Positions 18,754 to 30,190 of a stretch of 64,000 nt of DNA are shown here, piece after piece. Source of the stretch: Lyophyllum atratum (lineage: Eukaryota; Basidiomycota; Agaricomycetes; Agaricales; Lyophyllaceae). The position numbers and the translations under genes were made by a program. Position 1 is the first letter of the stretch, and every line of letters begins with the position of its first letter. The notes below the pieces were generated by a model. That model worked only from the letters and a program-made list of their open reading frames with translations, searched no databases and had not been told where the DNA came from. The DNA lies in the NCBI GenBank assembly GCA_014905825.1, contig JACGCN010000015.1, forward strand, positions 310,001 to 374,000. Direction: 5' to 3'.

Positions 18754-20205
18754 AACAGTGTCCAAATCCGTAACGGCTGGTGTCGAGACTAAGAACGAGG
18801 GGTAGAGGCGCTCTTCCGAAGTGCTCTGGGATAAACTATGGGTCCTTTTAGACAAAACGAACACAAGGCTAAGGAACAGTAATGACTTCACCCATATGAT
18901 CACGGCTAGGTATACACGTTGTCAAAGAAAATTTACAGCTTCAAAGGCGCGAACTTGGTGCAAAACGAATGGAACCCGAAGGTAGCTTAAAAATAGGTTG
19001 ACGAGGTATGCCTCGCCGGCGTCACGCCGGTGTGACGGCGTCGCAAGCGGTAAATAAGAACATACCGGCAACATATTCTGTTCTAACCTCGTTGAAGCGA
19101 CGCGCCTGACGCTCCATATACCTATACCGTTGCTATAGCAACCTGAGCGCTGTCTCCGAATCTCTTTGCCGGCACGCCCCCGACACTGTCGCATGGCGGG
19201 ATCGCTATCACGCATTGTGGAAGCTTTACTAGCATGGGAACGATGACAAGCCCACCTTCCTGGATCTCGAAATCTTTGCTGCTGCAGGCAACTATCATGG
19301 GCCCATGCCATAAGGCTATCGATAGGACTGCTCTTGACTGCTAGATTGGTTCTGTACCTCCTCCGAATTCCATCAAGCTGGAGTGGCAACGCATCCTGGT
19401 TTCTGACAAGTATCTGTCTTGGTATGAATGCCGCCTGCCACTGCCAGCTTGGCGGGAGCACTCTGGGAGCGCTTGCTATCATAGTATCAAAGCGATCAGT
19501 GGTTGCTCAAGCTAGGACGTCATATCACCCCATAATGGTCCCCCTAAGTCCGTGGTCCATGGGTTCCAACGACCTCCAGAATTGCTTAGGCCATTGATTC
19601 ATCCATCCAACTCTACGTTGCTTTGGAGCATGCAAGAATCACCCATAGCAACCCCTCAGTCATATGGCCCCCGCAACAGGCGCCACTAAATCGGGATGTC
19701 GTAGGCTGTGACGATATCAGATACTCCCTTGGATAGAGTTTTGATGAGAATTCTCAACGTCGTCGACCTATAATGGCGGTGCTCACCCCCGATCTTCTAT
19801 TCGCATACTTCCTCATTCAGCTTCTTCAGCCTGCTCCGCCGCTTACATGTTGTCATCTCGCAATAATCTTCTTGCAATAAGGAGTCTCTCCGGAAGCCAC
19901 CATGTGGAGAAGCTTCATGATCAGCACACCTCTTCTTGCGTCTTCTTTTCTATAATCATACAGGTCTGGTCCACGGACATTCGGTAATGCTTATGCGGGC
20001 TGGGTCACACATTCCACCTATCGTAGATAACCTACAAAGCTCCTTCCACACCCCTTTCAGGTGTACATATGTAGTTACTGCGGATTTTACTCACTGACTA
20101 TATCTGTAACGTTCTGGAGGCTACAGTGAACTGGAATGTGGCTCAATGTTAGTCGTCGATAGGCTCGTTGTAGCTTGATAAATTGAAAAGACAATCCTAA
20201 CAAAC
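18754..20205. other. Intergenic stretch without supported gene
   Basis: About 1.45 kb between the right inverted repeat and the SHQ1 stop. A minus-strand open frame at 18922-19482 has no recognisable motif. Around 19015-19050 a GC-rich imperfect inverted repeat (CGCCGGCGTCAC...GTGTGACGGCG) could fold. No transposase remnant or tRNA was seen. Confidence 0.5.
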
Positions 20206-21905
20206 TCAAGTACTGTCATCAGAATCCTCGTCATCACTATCACTTTCCCCTTCTTCCACCTCTTGCGTGGCAGCTTCCAGCGCCTCGAGGCGCCACCCAA
20301 GGGAATTCTTCGCTATTTTCAGCTCCGCGATTTGCTTCCCGAGGCCGACGAGCACGTCCTCGCTAGGAGACATGAAATATTAAATCCATGAATTGATACA
20401 AGACCGCGAAATAATTCGCACCTTGCGTATGCTTGAGTCCAAACACAAAAGTCGTCCAGCCACACTTTACTGTACACGTAGTAGACTTCATGGTGGTCAA
20501 GAAGTTTTTTCATTTCCAAAAGGCATCGAACCACGGTCCGTTTGCCTCTTGACAAAAATTGAGCGACGTCCATACGGCATGCTTCTGCCAGGATAAATGA
20601 CCGATACAGTGGAAATGACAGAGAGCGCCGGTATGACGTTACAAATGCTCCGGACAGCTCGTCTGTCGAAAACACCAGGGGATCCGCCACTGACGCGGCA
20701 GGTGAATCAGGGGGATCGAGAGCAGAAAATGCAGGAATAAGTGTCGAGAGCGTCCACGCGCTTTCTGGTGTGGGATCCTTTTGTGTCGTGCGTGACTCGT
20801 ATGCGTACGAAAAGAGCAGGGTGAGGAGGGTCAGATACAGATTATGTGTTTGCGTTGTCGTCGGAAGATCTAAAGCATCGCAGTTATGTGAGTAGTAGTA
20901 AATTGTGGTAAAGATCGGAATCCACCGACATTCTTTGCGGGGCAATCGCAGCATCACCGCATTTTCTTCATCTGTATACTGAAAGTTGTCGATATGATCG
21001 GTATAAGGATGCGTCCATGCGAGCAGTTCACGGATGTATTCATCGTCCGCGAAATCCGCCCTACCAACATCAAAATGCATCAGTGACTCTGATAAATTGA
21101 TCAGGCCATTGGCTCACATGTAGTGTTCTTCATCCCACTTTTGGTCCTCGTGTTCCAACCTTTTTTGACGCCGTTCTGCGACAGTGCATACTTCGGCGTC
21201 AGCTCCAAGTTCGTTTACTTCATTTTCCGTGTGCGTGACATGTCTGAAGTATCCCGAGTGCATGCTCAAGAAGCCGTAATACTTCTGAATGGACGTGCTC
21301 AGTTGTGGTTCCGGCACCTCCTGCGGCAACTGCCAATCATTCGCGGCCGCTAACGTACATATTTCAGTGCGAAACAGGGGCTGCATGAATTGAGCGATCA
21401 TACCTCGCAGTATTTCCTCACGCTCCTTTGATTCCTTTGATTCCAAGGAGAGCGATCCTGTTTTCGCGACAAGATCATCTTCTTCAGCTGGTTCTTCCTG
21501 TTGTTCTAAGTTGTCGGAAACAACTTCGATGCTCGGGTGTGCCACGGACGGGCGGGGCGCAAGGAGCTTCGCAAGAAGATCTAGATCCTCGAACACCTGG
21601 CCTTTATTTTCCTTCGTCAAGGTCACGGTCAAGTACCCAGAGCTGGGATCATAGTTTGCCGAAGAAAATTCATCTTCCATCAAAGGATAGGAGAAATTCA
21701 ACCGCAAGAAATACGGGTTTATGTGAACTGAGACGAGCGTTTCATCAACATGTATCTCAACGTCTGCGGCCTACTTCAACGCGATGATCAGCTGGTAGAT
21801 GACGTTCATCATTAAAATTCATATGCTTACTCGAACAGACGGGCAGTATATCGTGATGATCAAGGATTTTTCCGTCTGACTGCAGGTGAAACGGGGAGTG
21901 ATCAT
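20206..21905 (-). CDS. SHQ1: SHQ1, H/ACA snoRNP assembly factor
   Basis: The first exon from the ATG at 21905 gives MITPRFTCSQTEKSLIITIY and, after an intron, VEIHVDETLVSVHINPYFLR. This is the CS/p23-like domain typical of SHQ1, followed by FSYPLMEDEFSSANYDPSSG, LTVTLTKENKGQVFEDL and LLAPRPSV. The C-terminal SHQ1 helical domain includes YYGFLSMHSGYF, EYIRELLAWTHPY, LFSYAYESRTT, RRSLSFPLYRSF and MKKLLDHHEVYYVYSKVWLDD. The last exon (ASEDVLVGLGKQIAELKIAKN) ends in an acidic Ser-rich tail, DSDDEDSDDST. SHQ1 chaperones dyskerin/Cbf5 before it joins H/ACA particles that guide pseudouridylation; it acts in cytosol and nucleoplasm. Stop TGA is at 20206-20208. Confidence 0.9.
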
Positions 21906-22184
21906 GGCGAAGACCACGATATCTAGTCGTTTTGATATATTTTACGGCGGTGACAGGCGCCGAGGTTGACCCGGGGTCTCAGGTAAGAGATAGGCTCAAC
22001 AGCAAGGCGTTGAGGATGAGCAACGCACACCAGAGCTGTGATGGTCGAGAGCAAGAGGTTAAATATTTCATTGCCGAGTCAGGGTCAAAGCAAATCTCGA
22101 TCGTTCAATCTCCCTGTCGTTGAGAGCACATCCTCATATATCCGAGTGTCACATCCTTCATCTTGACACCCTCTATACCCAAGC

Positions 22185-23976
22185 ATGGATCCCCAAGTAC
22201 GCGCGACCTACTCTCTCTCAGATTACGGGAGTGTCTAATCTGTTGACAGAAACTAGCAGCTTATCCTCCACTCGCGACAGTTGAACAACTAATTACACAC
22301 GAGAAACGCGGCAACTGTGTCCCAGTCTATGTCGAACTCCCAGCAGATCTGATCACACCATGCATGGCCTATCTTCGCATTGCAAAGGATTCGAAATATA
22401 GCTTTCTCCTCGAGTCAGTGATCGGAGGAGAGAACGTTGCTCGTTACAGCTTCATTGGTGCAGGTCGGTCGCTGGCTTCCTCGTCGGCTGCTTATCACGG
22501 ACAACTCGACTGATTATGATGCTGGCAGATCCATTCAAAGTGATCAAAACTGGTCCTAGTGAAGAAATCACAGGGGACCCAATGATTGCCCTTCAAAAAG
22601 AGCTGGCCCATTACAGATACGTTCATCTCCCCGAAGTCCCCACGTTTACCGGTGGAGCCATTGGCTACGTTTCCTACGACTGCATTCAACACTTCGAACC
22701 TAAAACTGCAACAGAGTTGAGAGATCCTCTCGGCATCCCTGAAGCAGTGTTCATGCTCGTCGACACCCTCCTCATCTACGATCATATCTTCCAGACCCTG
22801 AAAGTTGTCTCCCACGTCTTCTCTCCTAAGAATGCCGGAACCGTCAACCTGGCCTTCGTGTACCAGACTGCCGTCGCGAAAGTTCGTCGGTTGGCGAGGT
22901 CGCTTCTTACGGCTGCAACACCAGAGCCACTGCAGCCACCAATCACTCTAGGTGGGGAAAGTGTTTCGAACGTCGGAAAAGAAGGGTACGAGGCTTTTGT
23001 TACGACGCTGAAGCAGCACATCGTCGCGGGAGATATTATCCAGGCCGTGCCGTCCCAACGTCTCGCGCGTCCAACTGCTTTGCATCCGTTCAACGCGTAC
23101 AGGCATCTACGACAGGTCAACCCCTCGCCGTACATGTACTTCCTTGACTGTGGCGATCTCCAAATTGTGGGTGCAAGCCCCGAAACTTTGTGCAAGGTGG
23201 AGAAGAACGTAGTGTACAATCACGCTATCGCTGGCACGACAAAACGGGGGAAGACACCGGAAGGTTGCTTTTCCTCTCTTGACTTTTGAGATGGCTATAG
23301 CTCACTACTTACAGAGGACGAGAAGCTGGGGGCCGAACTGCTTGCTTCCGAAAAGGATCGGGCAGAGCATATCATGCTCGTCGATCTCGCGCGGAACGAC
23401 GTGAACCGTGTCTGTCAACCAAAGACAGTCAAGGTTGATCACCTCATGCAGGTAGAGAAGTTCAGCCACGTTATACATCTGACTTCGCAAGTGTCAGGTC
23501 TCCTGCGTGAGGGCCAAACAAGGTTCGATTTATAACGAGCTGATATACAGCCGTCATTGACTTGCTTCCAAAGGTTTGATGCGTTCAGGTCTATCTTTCC
23601 CGCCGGCACAGTATCTGGAGCACCAAAAATCAAGGCGATTGAGATCATATCATCCCTAGAGCAGGAGCGACGCGGAGTCTACGCAGGTGCTGTAGGCCGC
23701 TTCGATTTCGCTGATGATGCGATGGATACCTGTATCGCAATCCGCACCATGACTTTTAAGGACGGTGTCGCATACCTGCAAGCAGGCGGTGGAATTGTCT
23801 ATGACAGCGTTGAAGAGGACGAATACGTCGAAACCTTGAACAAGCTCAAAGCCAACGTGAGGGCATTGGAGGAGGCGGAACGTACGTAGCTGGTTCGCAT
23901 CTTTGTGGTCTCGCTGACTGTATTTCCAGGGTACTGGTATAACGTCCAGAAAGACCAAGTTAAAAGTATTACGTAG
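22185..23976 (+). CDS. TRP2: Anthranilate synthase component I
   Basis: ATG GAT CCC CAA is followed by an intron, then [20 protein letters not shown]. The N-terminal regulatory domain keeps the LLES segment ([19 protein letters not shown]) that binds feedback tryptophan in this family. The chorismate-binding domain follows: [98 protein letters not shown], and [16 protein letters not shown]. It converts chorismate plus glutamine-derived ammonia to anthranilate, the first step of tryptophan synthesis, together with the glutaminase subunit, which is not in this window. The last short exon ends at TAG 23974-23976, only 22 bp from the stop of the convergent gene, so the 3' UTRs must overlap. Confidence 0.95.
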
Positions 23977-23998
23977 ATATAGGAATGTAAGGGTGCTT

Positions 23999-24986
23999 TT
24001 AGTTCTTGTAATGATTACGTCTGTGTGGGTCTCGTTCTGCCTTCTCTGCTCGCCTCTGTCTCTCTGCCGCCGCAAGCGCAGCGCCCTCCCTTCCAGCAAT
24101 ACTCAAAACGCCAGCTATAAGCTCCGCTGTCCGTGTGCTCTCGTCATTCGCGGCTATGGGGTACATAACGATACGGGGGTCGACGTTTGAGTCGACGATT
24201 CCGATGGTTGGAACGTGTTCGATCGCGCATTCGCGGATCGCGTTCATGTTTGCGAGAGGGTTGAGCAAGATAACAAGGTCTGGGGTGACCTTGGTGGTTT
24301 TTACGACGTCGAGACCGAACAACGGAATTTTGTTGGTCAAAGTACCCGGCAGCCACCGGTCGCCGACGTGGAAGCCCTGGGGCCCCAGACGCTCCGCTGC
24401 TTTCTGCACCACAGGACGAAGATCAGGCCGGGTGCCAATGAAAATGATTTGGCCCTCGGCATGTGCAACGGCACGAACGAGATTTGCAGCGCGGCGGAGC
24501 ATGGGCAGAGTCTGGTCAAGATCAATGATGGTGATTCCTGACCGGATACCGTACGCGTAGGGAACAAAGTTGGGGTTCATGCGCGTGGAGGAGTGACCGA
24601 AATGTGCACCAGAGGCAAGCAGGGCGGAGATAGTGGCCTGTGCAGCAGGTTTGTGGAGGGTGTGACGGGGTTTGAAGGTGTTCTTAGCATTTTGGGTCGA
24701 ACCGTAACGAGTAAACGTATCAACTGCGAATATCCATGTTTATATCTTCAAGTCTTAAGAAGTCTTGCGAAAACATACTCAGCGTTCCGACGTCCGCTCG
24801 ACGTGTTTGAAAGTTCATCCAGTCATGAGGTGTTTCGAGAGGCTCGTTCGAGGCGACCTGCTGGGGCTCCTCCGACGCCGTCTGAATGCATCGCACAGAC
24901 CTTTTTAGAGGATTCCTCCGAAGAGCCTTGGAGGAGGAACTGGCGGACGTCGCCAGCCAAGGCCGGACGGTGGACTGGAAGGACAT
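23999..24986 (-). CDS. MRP4: Mitochondrial small-subunit ribosomal protein uS2m
   Basis: Two exons, joined across an intron near 24728-24775. The ATG at 24986 opens a basic, Ser-rich presequence (MSFQSTVRPWLATSASSSSK...RRNPLKRSVR) expected for mitochondrial import. The uS2 fold follows: LLASGAHFGHSSTRMNPNFV, IDLDQTLPMLRRAANLVRAV, GQIIFIGTRPDL, RWLPGTLTNK, PDLVILLNPLANMNAIRECA, IPTIGIVDSNVDP-like VPTIGIVDSNVDPRIVMYPI and AANDES. The bacterial/mitochondrial type GAHFGH and WLPGTLTN motifs exclude cytosolic uS2. It is convergent with TRP2. Confidence 0.9.
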
Positions 24987-25118
24987 GAGTTTTGGGATGT
25001 GGCTGTGCACAATTTCCACGAGATATGCTTACCTCACCCAATCGATTTTTTTTTCACCTTCCACCCCAACCACCACCCACCGACTTTCTCTCATCCTTCT
25101 CTTTTCTTCTTCAAAAAA

Positions 25119-27397
25119 ATGGACGACCTCTTCGACGGCGCTATCGGTATTGATCTCGGAACCACCTACTCGTACGTAGCCTCGACCAGCTTTACAATGT
25201 TTCCTGATCTCACTTTCGTCGCAGTTGCGTTGGTGTCTGGCAAAACGACCGGGTTGAGATCATCGCCAACGACCGTTCGTCCTGATCTGATGATCTTCTT
25301 CTGCCTTTTTTACTTACAAGATCCCTCATATAGAGGGAAACCGAACGACGCCATCATACGTTGCTTTTTCCGCTGAGGAGCGTTTGATTGGTGATGCCGC
25401 CAAGAACCAGGCCGCCATGAACCCCCGCAACACCGTCTTTGACGCCAAGCGTCTCATCGGTCGCCGATTTGAGTATGTACTCTCCTTTTCTTGCCTCGTT
25501 GCAGTTTAACATTTTTTTTCTACTCTCAGTGACCCTGATGTGAAGAAGGTTGGTCGATATACTGACTATATGCGATACAAAAAACTGATTCATTGATTAG
25601 GACATGACCCACTGGCCTTTCGAGGTCATTGAGAAGGATGGATCCCCTCTTATCAAGGTCCAGTACTTGGGCGAGGAGAAGACCTTCAGCCCCCAGGAGA
25701 TCTCTTCCATGGTCCTTACCAAAATGAAGGAGACCTCTGAGGCTAAGCTCGGCAAGACCGTCAAGAAGGCTGTTGTCACGTATGTCGTTTTACCGCGCAA
25801 GAAAAATTCAAATTCAAATTTAATTTTTCAGTGTCCCTGCTTACTTCAACGATTCTCAACGCTTGGCCACCAAGGATGCTGGTGCCATCGCTGGCCTTGA
25901 TGTTCTCCGTATCATCAACGAGCCCACCGCTGCCGCCATTGCGTACGGTCTTGATCGTCAAACAAAAACCGAGAAGAATGTCCTGATCTTCGATTTGGGT
26001 GGAGGAACCTTCGATGTGTCCCTCCTCAACATCAGCGGCGGTGTTTTCGCCGTCAAGGCCACTGCCGGTGATACTCACTTGGGTGGTGAAGATTTCGACA
26101 ATGCTCTTTTGGAACACTTCAGGAATGAATTCAAGAGGAAATCCAAGCTCGACATCTCGGACGACCCCCGTGCCCTCAGGCGTCTGAGGAGTGCCTGCGA
26201 GCGTGCCAAGCGTACACTCTCCAGTGTCACCCAGACCACCGTGGAGGTTGATTCTCTGTACCAGGTTAGCATTAACTCTTTAATCTTCGCATAATCGGTC
26301 ATTAATATACCACTATCACCAGGGTGAGGACTTCTCGGCGAACATCACCCGTGCTCGTTTCGAGGAGATCAACGCCACCGCCTTCAAGTCGACCATCGAC
26401 CCCGTCGAGAAGGTTCTTAAGGATGCTAAGATGCCCCGCGAGAAGGTCGACGATATCGTCCTTGTCGGTGGTTCCACCCGTATCCCCAAGATCCAGGCCC
26501 TCGTGTCTGAATTCTTCGGTGGACGCCAATTGAACAAGTCCATCAACCCCGATGAGGCTGTCGCCTACGGTGCCGCTGTCCAGGCTGCCGTCCTCACAGG
26601 CCAAACCTCTGAGCAAACCAAGGACCTCCTGCTCCTTGATGTCGCTCCTCTCTCCCTCGGTGTTGCCATGCAGGGTGATGTCTTCGGTGTCGTTGTGCCC
26701 CGTAACACCCCCATCCCCACCAACAAGTCCCGAACCTTCACAACCGTCGAGGACAACCAGACCACTGTCACCTTCCCTGTGTAAGTTGAGTCCAGGCTAT
26801 CCCCAAGGATAATTTACTGATCCTTTTATCATAGCTACGAGGGTGAGCGCACTCAGTGCCGTGACAACCGTCTGCTCGGAGAGTTCGAGCTCAACGGCAT
26901 TCCCCCCATGCTCCGCGGTCAAGCTGAGCTGGTCACCACCTTCGAGGTCGATGCCAACGGTCTCCTAAAGGTCTCGGCTCAGGACCGTGCTTCTGGCCGC
27001 AAGGCATCCATCAGTGCGTCTTAGCCCTGTCCATTTCAATGACATCGTTTACCCATACTTGTTTCCAGGCATTACCAACTCTGTCGGTCGCCTCTCGTCC
27101 GCCGAGATCGATCAGATGATCAAGGATGCCGAGCAGTTCAAGATGGCCGACAAGGAGTTCTCTGCCCGCCACGAAGCCAAATCTGACCTCGAGTCTTACA
27201 TCCACCAGGTCGAGGGCACCATCACCTCGCCTGAGATCGGCATGAAGCTCAAGCGCGGAGCTAAGTCCCAGGTTGAGGCTGAGCTCGCCCGGGCACTGGA
27301 GAAGTTGGAGATTGAGGATTCGACGGCTGATGAGCTGAAAAAGGCACAGCTGGGCATCAAGCGTGCCCTCCAAAAGGCGACCGCTGGTATCCGGTGA
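25119..27397 (+). CDS. SSB1: Ribosome-associated Hsp70, Ssb type
   Basis: At least seven exons give an Hsp70 of about 615 residues. The ATPase domain shows GIDLGTTYS, then [94 protein letters not shown] and [12 protein letters not shown]. The substrate-binding domain has [17 protein letters not shown] and [15 protein letters not shown]. The protein ends [20 protein letters not shown] and lacks the EEVD tail of cytosolic Ssa proteins. Together with [16 protein letters not shown] and [16 protein letters not shown] this points to the Ssb branch, which binds nascent chains at the ribosome. The long pyrimidine-rich leader before the ATG (25050-25112) fits a highly expressed fungal promoter. Confidence 0.92.
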
Positions 27398-28449
27398 ACC
27401 TGAACCCGCTCTTGGGAGGTGCCCAACATACTTCTTACTCTTATCTGCTTTCTTTCCGTATGTATCGCAATTGCACGCCAAATAAAGTCTCCCGGTGTTT
27501 GTTGTCGCTCTTGTAATATGCTCTCATGAGGATTTCGAATGGATTGAGTGGATGGCTATGCAAGCCAGCACCAATCATAATATGTATTTAAAAAAAATGC
27601 TCCGATATATGTACCAAACTTGAACGGATTGATACTCATATAGCGATTTGTAGAGTACATGGACGGGCGGGTTTTGAGAAACAAAAGAGGTAGGGAAGCG
27701 TCTTGGGAGAGACTGCACAGGACCGGAGTGTTCCCTTTCAGCCTAGCGCACAGGGCGTTCCGCCCATCTAAGAAGTACATTGAGAAGCGCTTGCGTTGGG
27801 TGCACTGCAGCTGGTTCAGGATGACGAGCATGTCCCGAGAATGCTATTCCTTGTTCTTTCGTTTCATTGACAACCAGGAAGAGAATCTTGTGTTTGTGCG
27901 TGAACCGCTAACGGATTCACTAGTCGATCGAGGCAATCCCTACTTCACCGAACTATGGGCTCTACTTCCAGAACCTGGGACTGGACTGGGCCCAGTCTCT
28001 TGCCACACTTATGTTTCATCGTTCACCAGCAAAAAAACGAATAATTGTCAAGTTATGTGGAAGAATGTACGGACTGCCAGCTCTACTTCTCCTCAAGGGA
28101 TATATCAAGATGAAGCGATAACGAATAGACGTCGAGCATTAAGACATCCAGAGGCTCGATATTCGCGCTACTTTGGCACAAACCAGCCGTAGGTAGAGAT
28201 AGGCCGTGGTTTGCAATTTGACTTGAGCGCAAGGAAGAGAAACCGGTCTGGGAAAATTTGCTTGGTTTTGATCTCGCCATCAGTGGTCTGTGCGCATCTG
28301 GCACTGGCCATGAATAGTTTTGACTCCCGTGCAAAAGCGTAAACAAGTCGGGAATGGTTGACAAGGGTATGGGTAGATATCTGAACATGGTCTAGATCTC
28401 TGAATTCAGGAGACATAAGGGCCCATGGATGTATGTACGAACATGAGGT
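27398..28449. other. Stretch without supported gene
   Basis: About 1.05 kb downstream of the Hsp70 gene. Open frames occur on both strands (plus 27659-28192, minus 28168-28416) but neither has a recognisable domain or convincing joined exons. It includes the Hsp70 3' UTR at its left end. Confidence 0.45.
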
Positions 28450-28737
28450 CTACAACTCGTCTGTGCCTCTCTTCGTTCTCGCCTCTGCCTTCTGGACGTC
28501 AACTCTCCCGACCCCGTTTGCTTCTTTTAGCTTCTTTAGCACGTCCTCACTGACGCGCTCCCACTCGAATTTCGGCACACTGAAGATCTGCACATCCTCC
28601 AGCTGACCGACCTGCCCAACATGCGCGACAGCAGGATGTACCAACGCGAGTTGCGCGGGTTCACCGAAGAACGGCGACGCAGAAGATAGTGTGACGGCGA
28701 GGTAGGTGTTGAGATCGTAGTTCAAGTTCAATGCCAT
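28450..28737 (-). CDS. Small protein of unknown function (95 aa)
   Basis: Single exon from the ATG at 28737 to the stop at 28450, beginning MALNLNYDLNTYLAVTL and ending in a charged, Lys/Arg-rich segment (VRRVDV-like VGRVDVQKAEARTKRGTDEL). I do not recognise it. It is predicted soluble with no signal peptide. It diverges from the inositol kinase gene with 77 bp between start codons, which supports it being a real transcribed gene. Confidence 0.5.
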   Translation of the reverse strand: MALNLNYDLNTYLAVTLSSASPFFGEPAQLALVHPAVAHVGQVGQLEDVQIFSVPKFEWERVSEDVLKKLKEANGVGRVDVQKAEARTKRGTDEL

Positions 28738-28814
28738 AGTAGTTGACAATCAAGAGAGATAAGATCCCGATCAGCCTTCGTCGTTATTGCCTTTCAAATT
28801 GAAGCACTACAACC

Positions 28815-29945
28815 ATGTCCTCGGAATACAATGCGAAACCTCTCACGTCCCAGGTCGGCGGGCACGCAGGCGTGCTCGCGACTGAGGATGGCTCGCTTGT
28901 TATCAAACCCGCTCTTCCTCTTGAACACAAGTTCTACCTCGCGCTCCAGCAAAACACCAAGCTCGAGCCTCTGCGCCCATTCATACCCAAATTCCTTGGG
29001 ACGCTCAAGCTAGAGGGTCAGATCGACGAGTCAAAGTCTCCAGAGGGAGATATCAGCGTTACTCCCATTGACACGCCGCAGAAAGATGAGTTCTAGTTGA
29101 TCCTATGTCACCACAACAAGCTTATCCCACTATTCGTTCTTTGTCTCCTCCGTGCTGCCTCTCGTTGCACAATAAACACAATCCCTTGTCTTAGAGAACA
29201 TCTCACATACCTTCCTCAAACCCAATATCCTTGATGTCAAGCTCGGGACCGTCCTCTATGATGAATCCGCCCCACCCGAAAAGGTTGAGCGGATGATCCA
29301 AACCGCGAAGGACACCACGTCCTTCGAGACAGGTGTCCGGCTGACCGGTTTCCAGGTAAGCGCCACATATATGCATGTATCTATCCACCATCTGACGAAC
29401 AAGCGCCCGCTTCGGAGGTGTACAATAATATAACATCCGAGGCCGTGAATACCCCGAAGTCCTACGGGAAGTCGATCAAGCCCTCCGATCTTCCTGCCGG
29501 TATGGTACGATTCTTTCCCGTCGGGGCGGCGCCTTCGCAGGAAGGCGAAGCACCGCTGGCCGACGCGTCGACGAGCGGGCTCCCTTTGCACATTCTGCTG
29601 CCGATCCTCCGAGGAATCCGCCATGACGTCGCGGAGATCAGGGACGTGTACGCGGACCTTGAGATACGCATGGTCGGGGGCAGCCTGCTGATTGTGTATG
29701 AGGCGGATTGGGTGCGGGCGGCGGAGGGGTTGAAGCGGCTCGAGGAGGATGAAGATGAAGATGAGGAGGAAGAGGATGACGATGACGATGATGAGGCGGA
29801 ACGGCCGGGACCGCCATATGTTGTGAAGCTCATTGACTTTGCTCATACTCATCTCTTACCTGGGGAGGGTCCGGATGAAGGTGTTTTGTTGGGGATGGAC
29901 ACTATACTCAAATTGCTCGATGGGCGCATTGCACAATTGGAATAG
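28815..29945 (+). CDS. ARG82: Inositol polyphosphate multikinase (IPK family)
   Basis: The IPK family signature PxxxDxKxG is present as PNILDVKLG. It is preceded by FIPKFLGTL and followed by TSFETGVRLTGFQVYN, then a catalytic-site SLLIVYEADW and LIDFAHTHLLPG before GMDTILKLLDG. The length (about 330 aa) fits the multikinase (Arg82/IPMK) branch rather than the much larger Kcs1 branch. An acidic run (29745-29800) interrupts the domain, as in fungal homologues. It would phosphorylate inositol tris- and tetrakisphosphate in the nucleus. The first exon-exon joint is troublesome. The frame SLVLENISHTF opens after an in-frame TAA and has no AG acceptor; a single G missing after 29180 would restore a normal ACACAG acceptor. 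Otherwise a weak donor near 29024 joins to 29196. Confidence 0.85.
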
Positions 29946-30190
29946 GAACAGTAACTTGAACGACTGTGCATTGGTGTACTTTCCATCATTATATCCAGTT
30001 AAACGTCCTTTTTCATGTCTATCACGGTCCAAGGAAGGTAAGGATGTATGTACGGCTTCTAAAGGTTCTCCTGATAGAATGAAGTCCACTACCTTGAATG
30101 TATCTCATCTTCATCGGCGAGTTGGATGCGGACGGACAGACTTAGATGTTCAGTGGATAATGACAATAAGGTCCGAGAAGCACAGGAATA

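Noticed and set aside
19015..19055. GC-rich imperfect inverted repeat as an element end
   Set aside because: Arms are short and mismatched and no partner copy or duplication was found.
18922..19482. 186-codon open frame on the minus strand beside the right TIR
   Set aside because: No recognisable motif and no joined exons. It could be a remnant but I cannot support a gene.
27659..28192. 177-codon open frame on the plus strand
   Set aside because: No recognisable family and no splice context, with competing frames on the other strand.
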